This document shows positions 47,291 through 59,680 of a DNA stretch of 64,000 nucleotides, piece by piece; positions within the stretch are counted from its first letter, which is position 1; the number at the start of each line of letters is the position of its first letter. A model generated the notes under the pieces. The model saw only the letters and a program-made list of their open reading frames with translations, was not told where the DNA came from and did no database searches. The position numbers were made by a program, and so were the translations under genes. The stretch comes from Salvator merianae (lineage: Eukaryota; Chordata; Lepidosauria; Squamata; Teiidae): the NCBI GenBank assembly GCA_003586115.2, contig QVOM02000053.1:9067072-9131071 (forward strand). The letters are read 5' to 3'.

Positions 47291-47379
47291 ATTAAAATTG
47301 TCTTTTTTGCTATAATTTTGTGTTGCGTTCACAATTATATCTGGAATGTGCTACGACTAACGAGCACATTAAAATTAAA
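47291..47379 (+). terminator. TSHZ1: Candidate proximal poly(A) signals (ATTAAA)
   Basis: ATTAAA occurs at 47291-47296, 47368-47373 and 47374-47379, the last two back to back. They are followed by T/G-containing sequence (GCTCGCTGTTTATGACTG) that could act as a downstream element. The usage of each is unknown. Confidence 0.4.
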
Positions 47380-47654
47380 TTATATGCTCGCTGTTTATGA
47401 CTGAAGCTTGAGTAGGCTTCTTCATCTGCCAGGTGTTGGCAGACGAAATCTATACATAAATCACTGGAGTTTTAGTGAACTTTAGCATTTAAAGAGCATG
47501 GGAGCAAATATTCAAAGCCTGCATTAAAAAAGAAAAAGAAAAAAAAAAACCTAGGAAAAATACAGAATGAAATGGAAGTTATATCTACTCTTTAAACCTC
47601 CAAGAAGATTGACTGTAAAGAAGAGGGTTTATAAGCAGTATTTGTGGCAAAGCA

Positions 47655-47660
47655 AATAAA
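47655..47660 (+). terminator. TSHZ1: Candidate distal poly(A) signal (AATAAA)
   Basis: A canonical AATAAA followed at once by TTGTTTGCTGAGCTGT, a plausible GU-rich downstream element. It gives a 3' UTR of about 2.65 kb. Confidence 0.45.
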
Positions 47661-47689
47661 TTGTTTGCTGAGCTGTACATTCAAACTCA

Positions 47690-48209
47690 ATCAGATTCTG
47701 ATACACGTTGCCTCTGAAATGTATTTTTAGTGTTCTGAGATGTGTGCTTCACTGGAAGGTTCCTTAGTGGATTAGAGAACCCCTACCATCTCCTTCCAGT
47801 TGACAAGAAGAAAAATCCTGGGACTTATTACTGTAACTTTATGGTTTCAGAATGTTTCCATTTTTGAACAAAATTGATGGCAAGAGGAGATAGGAGAATG
47901 AATGTGCATATAGAGATATTTAAATGCTAATGACAAACTCTTACTGGCATTGGCATATCAGTTTAACAAAACCACAGAAGCTGCCATTTTAATCTCCATT
48001 AGTGTATATGAACAGTCCTTCTATAGAAAGACAAGATCACAGCTTCACAAGGAAGACTCATACAAACCCATTATGTCACAGGATCACAATAATATACAGG
48101 GGTGACTCATGCATCAGAAGTGCCAAGATGCTGGATCCAACCCTTGGATCTCCTCGAACCACACTTTGGTTAACAGTGAATTATAATGTGGTTCAAGAGA
48201 GATCAAAGG
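47690..48209. other. Downstream flank, nothing recognised
   Basis: Unique sequence after the probable transcript end. The 121-codon frame starting at 48002 runs into the MITE at 48210 and has no family similarity. Confidence 0.4.
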
Positions 48210-48568
48210 TAGAGATGTGCAAAATTACATTCGCGTTCACAAATTCGATCAAATATATGGCATTCACGGCTATTTGCATCAAACTGAAAATCGTGTGCTT
48301 TTTTTTGCATTTCCAGAATTTGACCAAAATGAACCAGTCACTCACTTTGCGCAAACCAAGTATTTGATTGAATAATCATGTTCTTGCTGTGTTTTTCTTT
48401 GCCTTTGCAAAGGGCTTTTTCAATGGAAAAAAATGTTATGTTTTGAATAAGTCTGTAATCAAACACAAAGAAACCTTTGTTCAATTGAATGGTTCGCTGT
48501 CAAGCCAAACAAATGGCTGTTTGGTTCGACTGGACCAAATATGCAATTGCTGTTCATGCACATCTCTA
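48210..48568 (+). mobile_element. hAT-like MITE, subfamily A
   Basis: Starts TAGAGATGTGCAAAATTAC and ends TTCATGCACATCTCTA, total 359 bp. It contains the CAATGGAAAAAA word and a GTTTGGTTCGACTGG stretch similar to 6558. Flanking octamers (atcaaagg and gaaaagga) do not match cleanly. Two overlapping forward frames read through it by chance. Confidence 0.8.
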
Positions 48569-51500
48569 GAAAAGGAACATGGATTCAAGTTCCAGATGAC
48601 TGCCATGTTTGGGAGACACCACACACTACCTGTCTTTGGTACTCCATCTCAAGAGAGGTCTGATTTCAGGCTGTATCCCCATGGATGCTAAGTGAACTCC
48701 CCACTTGTGCAGGAAGCCAGGGTTTGCTTACCAGCACCTGAGTCATTCCAAGCACCTCAGGAGGTGGTCTACTGTAAATTTTCTTTAAATGGCTCTGAGG
48801 AAAATGGTAGTTTCCTGTGGAAACATGGATGGAGAAGGTAAAACTTGCATTTCAGCATTTCTGCATGAGTCAGTCCTCCAACAGACCAGAAACAGGGCCA
48901 GAAGTTGGCCATTTCAGTCCATCAGAGAACTGACGAGTGTAGAAGCAATGTAGTTATGAGGAAGGTTCACAATGCAGTGCAAGGAAGACCCCTGCTTATT
49001 GAGCTTCCACATGAATGCAGTTTCAGTGTTTCACTGCATTTCATTGATCTCAGAGAACACCAAGGAGGGGGAAAAAACTCATTGCAGATTATCTTTCATA
49101 TTGAAAGTTTTGGTTTTGTTTCATTTTGCTTGCAAACTCTGACAAGATATACAAAAGATGCAAACGTCATTGTGGTCCCGGCTAATATTTTATTTTCCTG
49201 TTCTTTCTTCCAAGGGACTTCCATTAATATGGGAAAAAAGTGTTTTTATCCCTTTCATGAAATCCACATTCCTTGATGTTATAGATGTGGGAGAAAGCTA
49301 AGAAGAGAGGTTGCGTGGGTGAAATGAACTACAACACGCCATTGGAAAGGAGTTTGCCTCTTTAGGGATACTTCTGCATTGGTGTTCATCATAGCAAAGA
49401 GTTTCAGGTTGTTTCTACACTGAAGAAAGTCCTAAGATAAGAAGACATGAGGCTTCAGAGATATCTGCAATGCTTCTCTGCTGTACCAATTCATTTCAGC
49501 TTGCATAGCAATACTTCATAGTTGATTGCACACAAAAGGTAATCTATGAATTAAGGGTTCTTGGAGTACTCAGTACAAGGGGCCTGTTTGCAGGAATGTT
49601 CCAGTTCACTTGCTGGAAGAGAGCATCTGCACCTGCAAACAGCTCCAGCTGACGGTAAACTCACCAAAGTCCACCTGAAGCCTACCAGCTTTGGTCAAGA
49701 AAATTGCTGTCTCGAAGCTGACTAGGTCCGTCGGGTGAGGATTGGGCCAGGAGCATTCACACCTCTGCCTGGTTCTGAACGGCGAGGGGGTGGCGAGTGT
49801 GCAGCCACACCTGCGCCATCAGATGGTTCGAACCTAGCCTTCACTAGGTTCAAACTTTGGGGTTTGGAACTGGCAGCCATTCTGGATATATCTCTGGACA
49901 TGGGTCCTCTGGTTCTAAACCCAGCTACCTAACTAGCACTTTCCCATTCACATTTCTTCCCTATCTGGTCAGCTCAAGGAGTGTTCCAGCACTGACAGTT
50001 GAATACACCTTGCTGTATTCAGTCCTGACTGGCCCAAACCCTGCTAGTTAGAACGTTCCACTGTCGTATGTTCAAAAGTGCCTAAGGATTCTAAGGGCCG
50101 ATGCTTCTTAGGCTCCTTCCAAACAGGGAATCCTTTACAGGGTTGGATGGAGCCAAGTTGCTGGTAAGTCAGTGCAGGAGTGAGATGGTGTTGAAGAAAT
50201 GTGCAGAGCTCTAAATTGGCACTCCACATCATCTGGATGATCTGTGTGAACCTGTCTGTGCAAGCAAAGTCCTTCACTGGTGAGAGACTGGATGGTACAC
50301 CAGACATCAAAGCACATCCAGTGTTTTGGATAAAGGGCTAGCAAGGGCATGATCCAAATGTCCCCATGCCAACTGATCCACAAGGTGACCTCAGAATACT
50401 TAGAAGTGTTTCAAAGGAAGATTGTCATTTGCAAAGGAAATGGTGGGGGGGAGATTGGTGCAGCCTCAACTCTTGGTGACCAAAGGTCGGTCTTTTGAGC
50501 ACTTGTGGATGGTGCCTCAGGGAGTCAATGATGCTCATACTTTCACTGAGAATCATATTTGCATTATTTATTTATCCTTGGTTTATTTCTTCTTTTCCTT
50601 GACTTGAGAGTGCATCTGTGGTATCAAGATCAAAGAAAAATAAATAGACTTCAGCTGGTACAGCAAAAAAACTCTTTTGGTTATCATGGCTGAAAATGTA
50701 GACTATTCACTAGAGATCTAAAACATTGAACCATGTGTACATTTGATATGCAGTACAATGAGTTTGCAATTCCAAACTCTATATCACATATCTAGATGTA
50801 GGTACAAGGAAGTGGTAGCAGGAATTAAACAGGTAAAAATTATGACAGGTGAGCCACTATATGGCTGAAATTCTGTGCAAACCTAAATACTGAATATAAT
50901 GAATTATGTACATGTTGGCCAATCTTGAATTACAATATGGATGAGGGAGAAAGGGTGACTGTATTCATGGTCAGAACTACTAGCAGATGCTCCTGCATAG
51001 ATGTAGTGATTCTCCAATCGAGACAAATTTATACAATGAACCCATATGATTGCAAGCCTGTTTGTTCAATGACTAATAAACCTTAAGTGAGGATGGAACT
51101 ATAACTTAATAATCAAGTAGCTGCATTGCCAACAAATGTTCCAGATTCAATTTCCAGCAATTCCAGGTAGGACTGGGAGTGACTTCTGTCTGAAACTGAA
51201 CAATATCAAGTTTCAGAAGGTAAATCAGTCCAAGACAATTTCCAATGATCTTAAGCCTAGGCTCAAAGACATTTAATTTGCCAATAGGTCCACAATTCCA
51301 TAACATTGCTAGAACGTTTAGTCTACACTAAGTTAAGGAAAACGGTTTCCATGAAGGCTGACTTTGTGGCATTGCACTCTCTTTCTAACACCAGTGCAAT
51401 AGAAGACCATATAAAAGTTTTTTTCTGATGTATTTGGCTTATCGTGACTGTATTATAAACTGGCAGTATTAGTTACAGATCATGTGGTATTATTTTCATT

Positions 51501-53539
51501 TCTGAAATTGCACTTCAGAGGAGAATGAGGATTTTTTTTGTTTCAATGCTCAGAAGAAAACGTAGAACCTTTGATTTCAATGCCCATGTAGTTACTGAGC
51601 GGGTAGAAGATGAGTGGTTTCACCAAATGTCTGTTCTGTCATTGCACTCTGCCATGTTGGTCCAGCAGCTTGCGGCAATGAATGGTCTTAAGCCATCTCC
51701 TCCAAGGGATAACTGCCTGTGAGAAGTTGCTTGTATACCTGCAGCCACAACTTGTTGATGAAGCAAATGGTTTGGATGCAGACATTTCAAATTCAAGGTG
51801 CATCTCCACTGTGCCTCCTCCATAGCAGGCTGCCCTCAAGGCCTCAGTTGACCATCACAAGGAGCTTTATGACCTTACTTTATGAGCTTTATGACTTTAT
51901 TGCCAAGGCTGTGTCATTCATGTTGCTGTGCCTGCACAGAGAGGTCCTTCTTGGTGTCTATGAGCAGGCACAGCAGGCTTGCATGGGAAGATGGAGCAGT
52001 TTGCCATAGTGAGGGTCTGGTTCAGGATGCAATAAATGATCTTAGAGCAGCTTCTTGCAAACAGGATATTTTGTGCCTTGGGGGGAAGCTGAAGTCCTTC
52101 CAGCCCCCTCACACTGCTTTGGCACAGGGTGCCGTGGAGACATGACAGCTTCAGGGCCCCTCCGATGCACCTTCTACGCTCTGTGGAGACATGGCTTCCC
52201 TCTGTAGCTTCTTCAAATGAAAAGAGGGTCCAGAATCAGAACTGGGCTTTATAAACCTAGAATGTCACTGCCCATCCAAGGAGATATGTTAAAATTATTT
52301 TGGTCCAAGAGCAGACATGTTAGCATGGCAGTGGCAGCTTGTCGCTTTAAGGGTGGGTGATCAGAAGCACGGGCTGGGCATTTGTTGGCAGTGAAAACAT
52401 ATGCCTTCCCCCAAGTGAGTCATGCATTGGTGTGCCAAGGAGAAGTGCATGCCCACCCCCCCATGGTCATCGATTCTCTGGCTGGCACCTGTGATCACCT
52501 GCCCTTAAAATTACAAGGCATCACTGATAACAAATTATAGGATTTATGCTACTGCATTCAAACCATCATTATGTTCCTCATAAATGTGGACTCCAAGATG
52601 AATCTAGCCACCTTATAAGGAATGCTTGAGTCTGTAGGAGCTAGAGGAAATATAGTGTAAAAATCTGTCTGGGATTTTTTTCAGGAGAGGACTAATTAAG
52701 GGTAAAGCAAGCATCTTACAGACTTTTACAGAAGACTGTTCCTGCATAACAGGTGCAAAGCTAGCCTGATTATAGGAAGCTAATGGCACAATTGCAGAAG
52801 GAAGGGCATTCAATCAAGCCAGCGAAAAGTCTCCAGTCCAAGTGGACAAGAGTGAGCTAGAATGGTTGGCTAGAGTGTCACCCAGTGTCACAGGTTTAGT
52901 TGATATTCTTGCAAGAATGTAAACATGGCAATGGTCAGCTCAAAATGCAGGCTCAAGGCAGCTGATCAGTGGCGATTAAACATTTACTATTGGTGGTGGC
53001 CATTAAATATACCCAGCAAACTAGAGTGATCATTTGAAAACAGAAGATAACAGAACATCCCTTAAAGATGGAGAGATGGGCTGTTCGCCCCTTTGAACAT
53101 CTTGCTTTTCTCTGCATATAGGATTTTCATCTGGTTCTCTCAGAAATGCAAACTCGAGAGAGGGCAAAGGGAAAATAAGACATAAACACACTGAAAGAAA
53201 GTGGTACATTGAAATTGGGATGAGTAAGGGTGCGGTAAGTGAGACAAACTGTAAATCAGAAGTGGATAAAGGTGACCCTGGTCTAACCCCACCCAAGTTG
53301 TGGCTTGTTACTGTATACTGTATATCTTCCAGCCATCACATTTATGCAGTATCTTAAAATAACATTTGTGATAAATGTGCAATTTAACTAATTTATGGTG
53401 CTCTGATGTGCTCAGGGCTACATGCAAGATGAAAATCTTAAATGGAGCTTGAACAGCTCACTTCACAACAAGAAATCAATATGCCAGATCGGAGGAAGAA
53501 GCTCAATGAAGTCAACATTTAGGAAGAAAAAAAAAATTA
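48569..53539. other. Intergenic sequence, no gene recognised
   Basis: Five kilobases downstream of TSHZ1 with only short open frames (at most 123 codons) lacking any domain, splice context or repeat in the window. Scattered words resemble the other old repeats, but no boundary can be set. No RNA gene or CpG-rich promoter was seen. Confidence 0.4.
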
Positions 53540-53880
53540 GATCAGTGATATGTCTTTAACTTTTCGGCAGCAAGGATTCTATAATTAATTGAAATATTGC
53601 ATATAGTGTTGTTGTTTTTTAATGCTTCTGCAGCCCTGATTTCTCCAGCAACTTCATTATATTTTCTTTTGGCATTGGAAATTGCAGCTCGGCTGTTCTA
53701 ATTATACAGTTGCTTTCTTTGTGCAAACTACATTGTAATTTTTCTATCCAAAGCCAGACAGCTTTGCATTGTTTAAAACTGTAATTTTCACAATATTAGG
53801 CTAATTTATTGCTTCTGTGTACCTTTGTTAGCAAATGCTTAGGTAATTGATTTAAAAAATAAAAAGTAAATCTGTTTCCA
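53540..53880. promoter_or_regulatory. Candidate conserved enhancer downstream of TSHZ1
   Basis: One of the cleanest enhancer-like blocks: no repeat similarity, A+T-rich but complex. Words include TATAATTAATTGAAATATTG followed by CATATAG (homeodomain plus octamer-like), GCAGCTCGGCTGTTCTAATT, CATTGTAATTTTTC, GCTTTGCATTGTTTAAA (SOX/OCT-like) and GGTAATTGATTTA. It lies about 8.5 kb past the stop codon, a normal distance for developmental enhancers. Inference from texture. Confidence 0.45.
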
Positions 53881-53929
53881 AATTCAAAGGCAAAACATTG
53901 GAAGAATTAGCATGATGGTAGCTCCTGCT

Positions 53930-54070
53930 GTTTGAAGCGCCAGAGCACTTGCTCTGACCATGGAGGTGGGAAGTGGCAGCACTAACATCAAAGCTGGGGA
54001 AGATTTGTTTCCTGGCCTTGATGTTTCCACCTGGCCTGTTTTCAAAGGTGCTGGAAATGGCCTTGGAAGC
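53930..54070. repeat. Old interspersed repeat fragment
   Basis: GATTTGTTTCCTGGCCTTGA and a TTCCACCTGGCC word resemble 40600-40670 (TATTTGTTTCCCAGCCTTGA). Too eroded to classify. Confidence 0.35.
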
Positions 54071-54364
54071 TGGTCATTTTCTAGGCTTTCAAAAACAGGA
54101 CCAGTCAGATTGCTAGCAGTGGAGCACACGAGGTAAATATGCACACAGTGGCAATTGGACATGGGGCAGCAGAAAATACCATCAGAGTCCCTTTTCTTGC
54201 TCTGCAGAAAAAGCACTTCTGATGGTATTCTACATCCTTCTATGAGCGGATGATGGGCTGGTGCTAGGGGATGTGGATCATCCATAGTGACATTACTATG
54301 TTGTGCAGATCCTACCATTGGTTTACATTTTGAGATATTTCGATTTAGTTGTTATACTGACGCT

Positions 54365-54640
54365 GGATCTCCACTTTAAAATGGAGGTGCTCATGACAGC
54401 TGAAGAAGGTCTCCACTGCTACCATGTGTCCATTCACAGTGGCAGCAGGCACCTTGCAGCAATCATGTCATTCCATTTACTGATGTGATCACCTTGGGAG
54501 GTATTGTGATGATCAGGCACTGCAAAATGGCACCTCCACACTCCAAAAATGGAGATGTAGAGGTGCCCTTTTCCCACAGTGGATTGGGGTACCTCCCCCA
54601 TCTGCACCAAATGGAACCACCTTACTCTATAAGAGAGACC
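54365..54640. mobile_element. Family E relative
   Basis: Carries GGATCTCCACTTTAAAATGG near the left and AAAATGGCACCTCCACACTC, GTAGAGGTGCCC and CCATCTGCACC toward the right, like the element at 9444-9737. The ends are not sharp. Confidence 0.4.
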
Positions 54641-56100
54641 CAGCCTGACTATCCACAATTTGCTGAGGGTCAGGATTTACGTTAGCGAATCTTGATGAAG
54701 GTCCCAGTGAATGCTGGGAATGACCGCAGTTCATATTTACCCAGAAGGTAACTGCAGCTTAATGGGACAACTTCCTAGACAGCAGGAGGTCACGGTTTTG
54801 ATCTTCAGCATCTCCTTGCAAGATGGTAATGGCAAAGCCATTTCTGTATCATCAACAGAAGGAAATTAATAGAGCAACACCATGGAGTCAAAGGAAAAAA
54901 TGACCCAAATGGTAATCCACATGGCTAAAACAGCTACCTCTTGACTCTCTCCAGGGCTTGACAAACAAATTGGCCTACGTAGCTGCAGAAACCGTCCTTG
55001 GAGTTGCTCTAAGCTTAAACCGGGATAAATGACTCTGAGTGCAGATCACTGGCCAATTACCAAAAGTTTGAATGAATAAAAATGTTTTCTGCATCACACA
55101 GGACTGCAGCTAGGATGAGTGGACCTTGGCAAGAAAAAGCAAAATGGGTCCCCCATAACATGCAAACCGTGACCAAAAATATTAATGTTGCACAAAGATA
55201 AACATTAAGCACAGTAACCAAGCAGCTACTCCAAAGAAGCTACTGCACCATTCTTCTTGGGCCCCCGGCAGAAAGCCAGGCATGCCCAATGGTGAGCCTC
55301 AAGAAGAGCACTTTCTACAGGTCATGCTTTCCCCAAAATCATTACCTTCTGAGATTTGTTCTTTCACACAACTTCTAAAGCAGTAGGAACTCTGTGCTCT
55401 CTTCCTTCTTGCTTCCTCTGTCTGTGCTCCTTCAGTTTCACTGCTATACTCCTGTGCAAACATTTTTAATGCTGTTTACTAAGGCAAAACCCCCACAAAA
55501 AACACATTTTGTATTTAAACTGAGCAAGAATAGCAGCATCAATATCTTTTCTTTTGTCTCAGCAACAGTTAACCAAACAATATGTCATAAATTACAAAGA
55601 GACCAACTTTGGAGGGAGACAACATTTTGAGGCAATGCTTATGCCTGTTCCTTCTAAGTCAGATTGTAGAGGACTTCAAGGTGCAAGGAAATTACTAATT
55701 ACTCTTTTATAGGGCTGTGTACAGAACTGAAATGATGTAGGTTTTGATATTGCTTAAATACACAGATTTTCAGCAGTGTCCACATGATGTCACTCTTATT
55801 GAATTACCAGCCAGTAAGTTTTTCTCTGTTTAATAAAAATTTCTCCTTAACCCCCAGAATCCAATACATAAAAGATTAGTAGGCTGGTCATAGAGGACAT
55901 AGGGGAGCTTGTTGTTAGACTTTGATCTTAAAAACCATGGCAAAGTAGGCTTTGAGCCAACATGGAAGTTAGCCCAGATTGCCATGAATAACAGAGATCA
56001 AAAATTAACAATGAACCACTTTCCATATTTCCCCTGTGTCCTATGCTGTGGCTACAGTTGGGGGGGGGGGAGAGAAGGAGCAGGAGGATTTACTAATTAT
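54640..56100. other. Intergenic sequence, nothing recognised
   Basis: Unique sequence with a G run at about 56060-56069. At 55711 the words TATAGGGCTGTGTACAGAAC faintly resemble a hAT-like MITE left end, without a matching right end. Confidence 0.35.
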
Positions 56101-56108
56101 AAATTAGT

Positions 56109-56138
56109 AAACCAACCAACCAACCAACCAACCAACCA
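56109..56138. repeat. (AACC)n microsatellite
   Basis: About seven ACCA units. Confidence 0.9.
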
Positions 56139-56889
56139 TTTTTTCATCTACAGTAAAGGATCCATTCACCTTCATCTGGATACAGGCTAGGTAGGCAGAC
56201 CATTTTATCTGCTTTTTTATTATTCAGATTCCTTCTTAATGACAGTTTTCTACATTTTTTGTAACTCAGTAATAGAACAACTATCTGGAAAGCAGAAGTT
56301 CACAGGTATGGCCCCTGTTACATTATGTCTCCAAAAATTAGGTAACAGCTAACCATTTCTATATCCTTGCCGACAGATAACAGTAGTTGAGAGTTGACCT
56401 TGACTCAGTGGTACTTAACAACATAAATAGCCAGTGCTGGAACAATTTGTTGCTGTTTTCCCTTTTTATGTTTGGGTTTTGATTTCATTGGTCATTCTAA
56501 GTAGCCCATGCTCATGGGACTCAGAGTTATCCATGGCTATTAGCCCTGATAGTAGTAGTAGGTGGTGGTTTGCCTCCAAAGGCCAGGTGCTGGGAGGCTG
56601 TAAGCAGAGCAAGTTGTGACCTGCTGATGGACCTTTTTATGCACTTGGTTGGCCACTGTGAAGGCAGACTGCTTGACTTGGTGGGCCATAGGGCCCTTTT
56701 AGTGGGACATTTCGTATGTATTTGTGTTCTTAAGACTCAACCTGAAGTAAGTTTAGCCAGTACAAATCCGTAGTGTAACCATTTTAGATTAACTCTGAAT
56801 TGGAAAAAAAAAAAAGAGAGAGAGAGAGAGTTCTTTTCTGCATTGAAAGGCTTGTGATCTCAATCACTGTGTCTGGAATAGTCAGGCCC

Positions 56890-57330
56890 ACTGGTTCCAA
56901 CCATAGAAAGATGTGGGCTGGATCAGTGCCATTTGTGCAGCAATGCTGGTCCATACCAGTCCATGCCAGGCTCTGATGCCTCTGAGGGCTAGGAGCAAAG
57001 GTTCCTAGCCTTGGAGCTTCTGGAAGACCCATTTAAGTCTTATGTTCTAATGTGTCACTGAAATGTATCCCCTCACTAGTTGTAAACATGTGAGGCATGC
57101 CTTCTGCATGCCCCCTATGTTCTGGATCAGGCCCTCTGCTATGCAGGTAGACACGTCTACTGGTGTTCCTGGTCAGGGCCTCCCTGCTCCTTATCATGCT
57201 TCGTCTAATGCAGGTGGAGCGATCCATCAGCGGGTGTGGCCTTGCAGGTCCACATTAACGTGCCGATCTATGTGGCCCAGAAGGTGACTACAAGGCTCCT
57301 GATCAGGATCAAGACCCCATGCATAAGAGG
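56890..57330 (+). mobile_element. Interspersed repeat, family D copy
   Basis: Shares with 61690-62130 an ordered set of words: GATCAGTGCCATTTGTGCA (GATCAGTGCCATCTGCACTA), CCTAGCCTTGGAGC/CCTAGCCTTGGGGC, ATGTTCTGGATCAGG/ATGTTCTAGATCAGG, GTGTGGCC/GCGTGGCC, TCCACATTAACGTGC/TCCGCACTAATATGC and CTATGTGGCC. Same orientation. The frames it contains are not shared. Confidence 0.65.
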
Positions 57331-57339
57331 CCAGAGAGA

Positions 57340-58079
57340 AAGCAAAATTAAACAGCGGTGAATAGGCCTTCTTCAGCTTATACCTTAGGCCTACCCAGTT
57401 CATCTCTATAGCACTGGAAAAAGATAGGGACATGTTTGTTGCTGTCCAAGGCCTCAGACACATGGGGATGGGAAGGATCCAGATGGAGGGGGCAGCGAGC
57501 CCAACCACTCTGGAGGCCACATTATATGACTACTGCTGGAATCACCCAGGGAGGGGGGTGTCAGGACCTGTGCACATGGAGTCCAAACTTCCAGCCTCTA
57601 CAGCAAAGGTGACCCCCTCAACTTGGCTGATAGCTGCTAAACCACCCCTGCAAGGTGACTCAAAGTGACAGAGCTATTTCAGAATGGGAAATTCTGCTGT
57701 GAAGTCAGAGCACTCTACTTCCTGCCTTAGGGGCACAGAGGCAGCTCTGAGGCAGGTCAATGCGGGGCGGGGGGGACATATAAACTTCCTGCCCTGGGGA
57801 TTCTTGTCCCCACCCCAAGCTACTTCCAGGTGCTTATACACATGATAAGTTACTGACTTTTCTTGCCTGATGAAATACGATATTGAAAATGATTTTCTTT
57901 TCTTAAAGAGAAACAACAATAGAACTTTTGTTGGTGCATCTGCTGATGCAGGGAGGCAGAATCTTTGCTGGGGGAGGGAAGCAATAATATACTCCTCATT
58001 TTCATCAGCTGAAGGGGAATAGAAGCAGAAGTTGAAAAGATTTAGGCCTCTGCAGAGGAGGAGGAGGAAGATGTAGGTG
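57340..58079. other. Intergenic sequence, nothing recognised
   Basis: Mixed G+C-richer sequence with a short G-rich run near 57763-57773. No gene supported. Confidence 0.35.
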
Positions 58080-58420
58080 TGTCAAGTAGCAGCTCTCTTC
58101 TCAGCCTTCCTCGTTGTCTTTTTTCCCCTTGTCTTTTAAACTCGAGGTACAGTCACTGTAGTTCCGCCTCAGTAACCACGAAACCAAGTCGGCAAAAGCT
58201 GAAGGACTCCACTCCTGAAAGCTTCATCAGGACTTGTCATCGCTCTAATGAATATCATTTAAATTGCTTTGTATATTGGTGGAGTTTGGATGTCGATTTA
58301 ATTTGTGCATGTGTTTTTGAGTTCTTCTGCTTGGCTACGCTAACGGAGAGCAACAGCCTAATGAAAAGTGAGTTGGTGACAGTATGATGAGCTCCAACCC
58401 AATCAAATGGGTTTGAAGGC
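58080..58420. promoter_or_regulatory. Candidate conserved enhancer
   Basis: Repeat-free block keeping several CpGs (GTTCCGCCTCAGTAACCACG, AAGTCGGCAAAAGC, CATCGCTCTAATG, GGCTACGCTAACGGAG) together with homeodomain-type words (TCTAATGAATATC, ATTTAAATTG, CGATTTAATTTGTGC). A 102-codon forward frame crosses it; I see no domain in it and prefer a regulatory reading. Confidence 0.38.
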
Positions 58421-59028
58421 CTGTTTTGACAGGGATCTTTAAAGGAGATCTTTGGAGGGAGGGTGCAGCAGGCTTCATCCTCCCCCCTTTTAATGCTGTG
58501 CAATTGTTTCAGGCTTAGGGCTTCTCTTTTTCAAATCTATCAATGGCTGCAGATTTGCCTTGCAAAATGTCAGCTTGCAAATTGATACATAATGCTTTCA
58601 TACAGCACAAAGTGTTCTAGGTCAGATTTTAAAAGGAACAGAGGGAGGGGATAAAAGTCAAACATTGCTGCCGTGGCTTGCTACCTCTTCTTTCTGAAAA
58701 GTAAAAAGAAAGAAAAGAATTTGAGCCCTGAACATATTACTATATTTAGGGCTTGCCTCCTCTTTCCCGATTTTTGGAGTATAACTCCCAGAGTGCTCTG
58801 GGTTATTTGTGGGCATCCCAATCTGTCATGTTCCTGAGATGGCGGATTTAAGTGATGTAGAGTTATTTTCCCTCCTTTTCCCTGTCATTTGCAAAGGTGC
58901 ACTTGGCTGAAGTACTTGTTTATGCATTCATTCTATTGATATCCACCTTCGGTGTGACATGGGTAGAACCCAAACCAAAGTTTGTGACAAGTGGCAGTAC
59001 ATAATTGATAGGATTCCATACTGATGAT

Positions 59029-59217
59029 CAGCAGTGGCCGGCGGCTTTAAGCTAGGTGTTCGCACCCTGCGTGAAGCATGCCATGGCTGTTCGTGGGGCC
59101 TCCGGGCCGCTGTACTGCCTCAGCAGGTTGCCTAGCCTGGAGGTCCCGTGAACAGCCATGGCGTGCTTTGCGTGGGGCATGAACATCTGGACTTAAAGCC
59201 ACCGGCTACCACTGCTG
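59029..59217. mobile_element. Near-perfect foldback element (hairpin)
   Basis: The left arm, CAGCAGTGGCCGGCGGCTTT onward, pairs with the right arm, which ends AAAGCCACCGGCTACCACTGCTG. The arms are about 80 bp each, meeting around a short G+C-rich centre near 59115-59135. Inside them GCATGCCATGGCTGTTCGTG pairs with ACAGCCATGGCGTGCTTTG-type wording. Several intact CpGs suggest limited age. CAG-initial ends would fit hAT, but flanking octamers ctgatgat and atgataat overlap the palindrome and do not settle it. Confidence 0.75.
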
Positions 59218-59598
59218 ATGATAATGGACGTGTCTGAATAGCTGGTTTTGCTGGTATGGCTACCACGCAACCACAGCCAGCCCAAAGCCCAGACAGGAGC
59301 ACTACCCAGTCATATTGGTGCAATTGAAGCTACCATGTGTTAATTGAAAGCTGGAAATGTCAATGTTCATGAAGCAACAGCAGCAGTTTTTGATTGCCAC
59401 AACTGTGCCAGGCAATCAAACGTGTCTGGCAATAGCAGCTGCCAGCATGTGAAGTTACTGGAGAAAATGCTTGTGCAGGATTGGTGCACCAATAGCTGAG
59501 AATGTTAGCATTCTCAGCTGATTCCACCCTCATCCCATTGCTGTGTGGATATGAACAATGCCATAATTTGAAACACTGGTAATCTCTTGTACAAGCAG

Positions 59599-59617
59599 TA
59601 TAGTAGTAGTAGTAGTA

Positions 59618-59662
<45 letters not shown>

Positions 59663-59680
59663 GTAGTAGTAGTAGTAGTA
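59599..59680. repeat. (TAG)n(TAA)n(TAG)n compound microsatellite
   Basis: TAG units, then about 14 TAA/ATA units, then TAG units again, symmetrical. A reverse-strand poly-leucine frame over it is an artefact. Confidence 0.92.

Larger units (their letters stand above)
45025..47680 (+). other. TSHZ1: TSHZ1 3' untranslated region (end approximate)
   Basis: Follows the TAG stop at 45022-45024. The sequence is A+T-rich, with long T and A runs, an AT-dinucleotide block at 46347-46382 and no transposon ends, unlike the DNA on either side. This fits a constrained 3' UTR. The distal limit is set by candidate poly(A) signals between 47291 and 47660 and is inferred. Confidence 0.65.
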
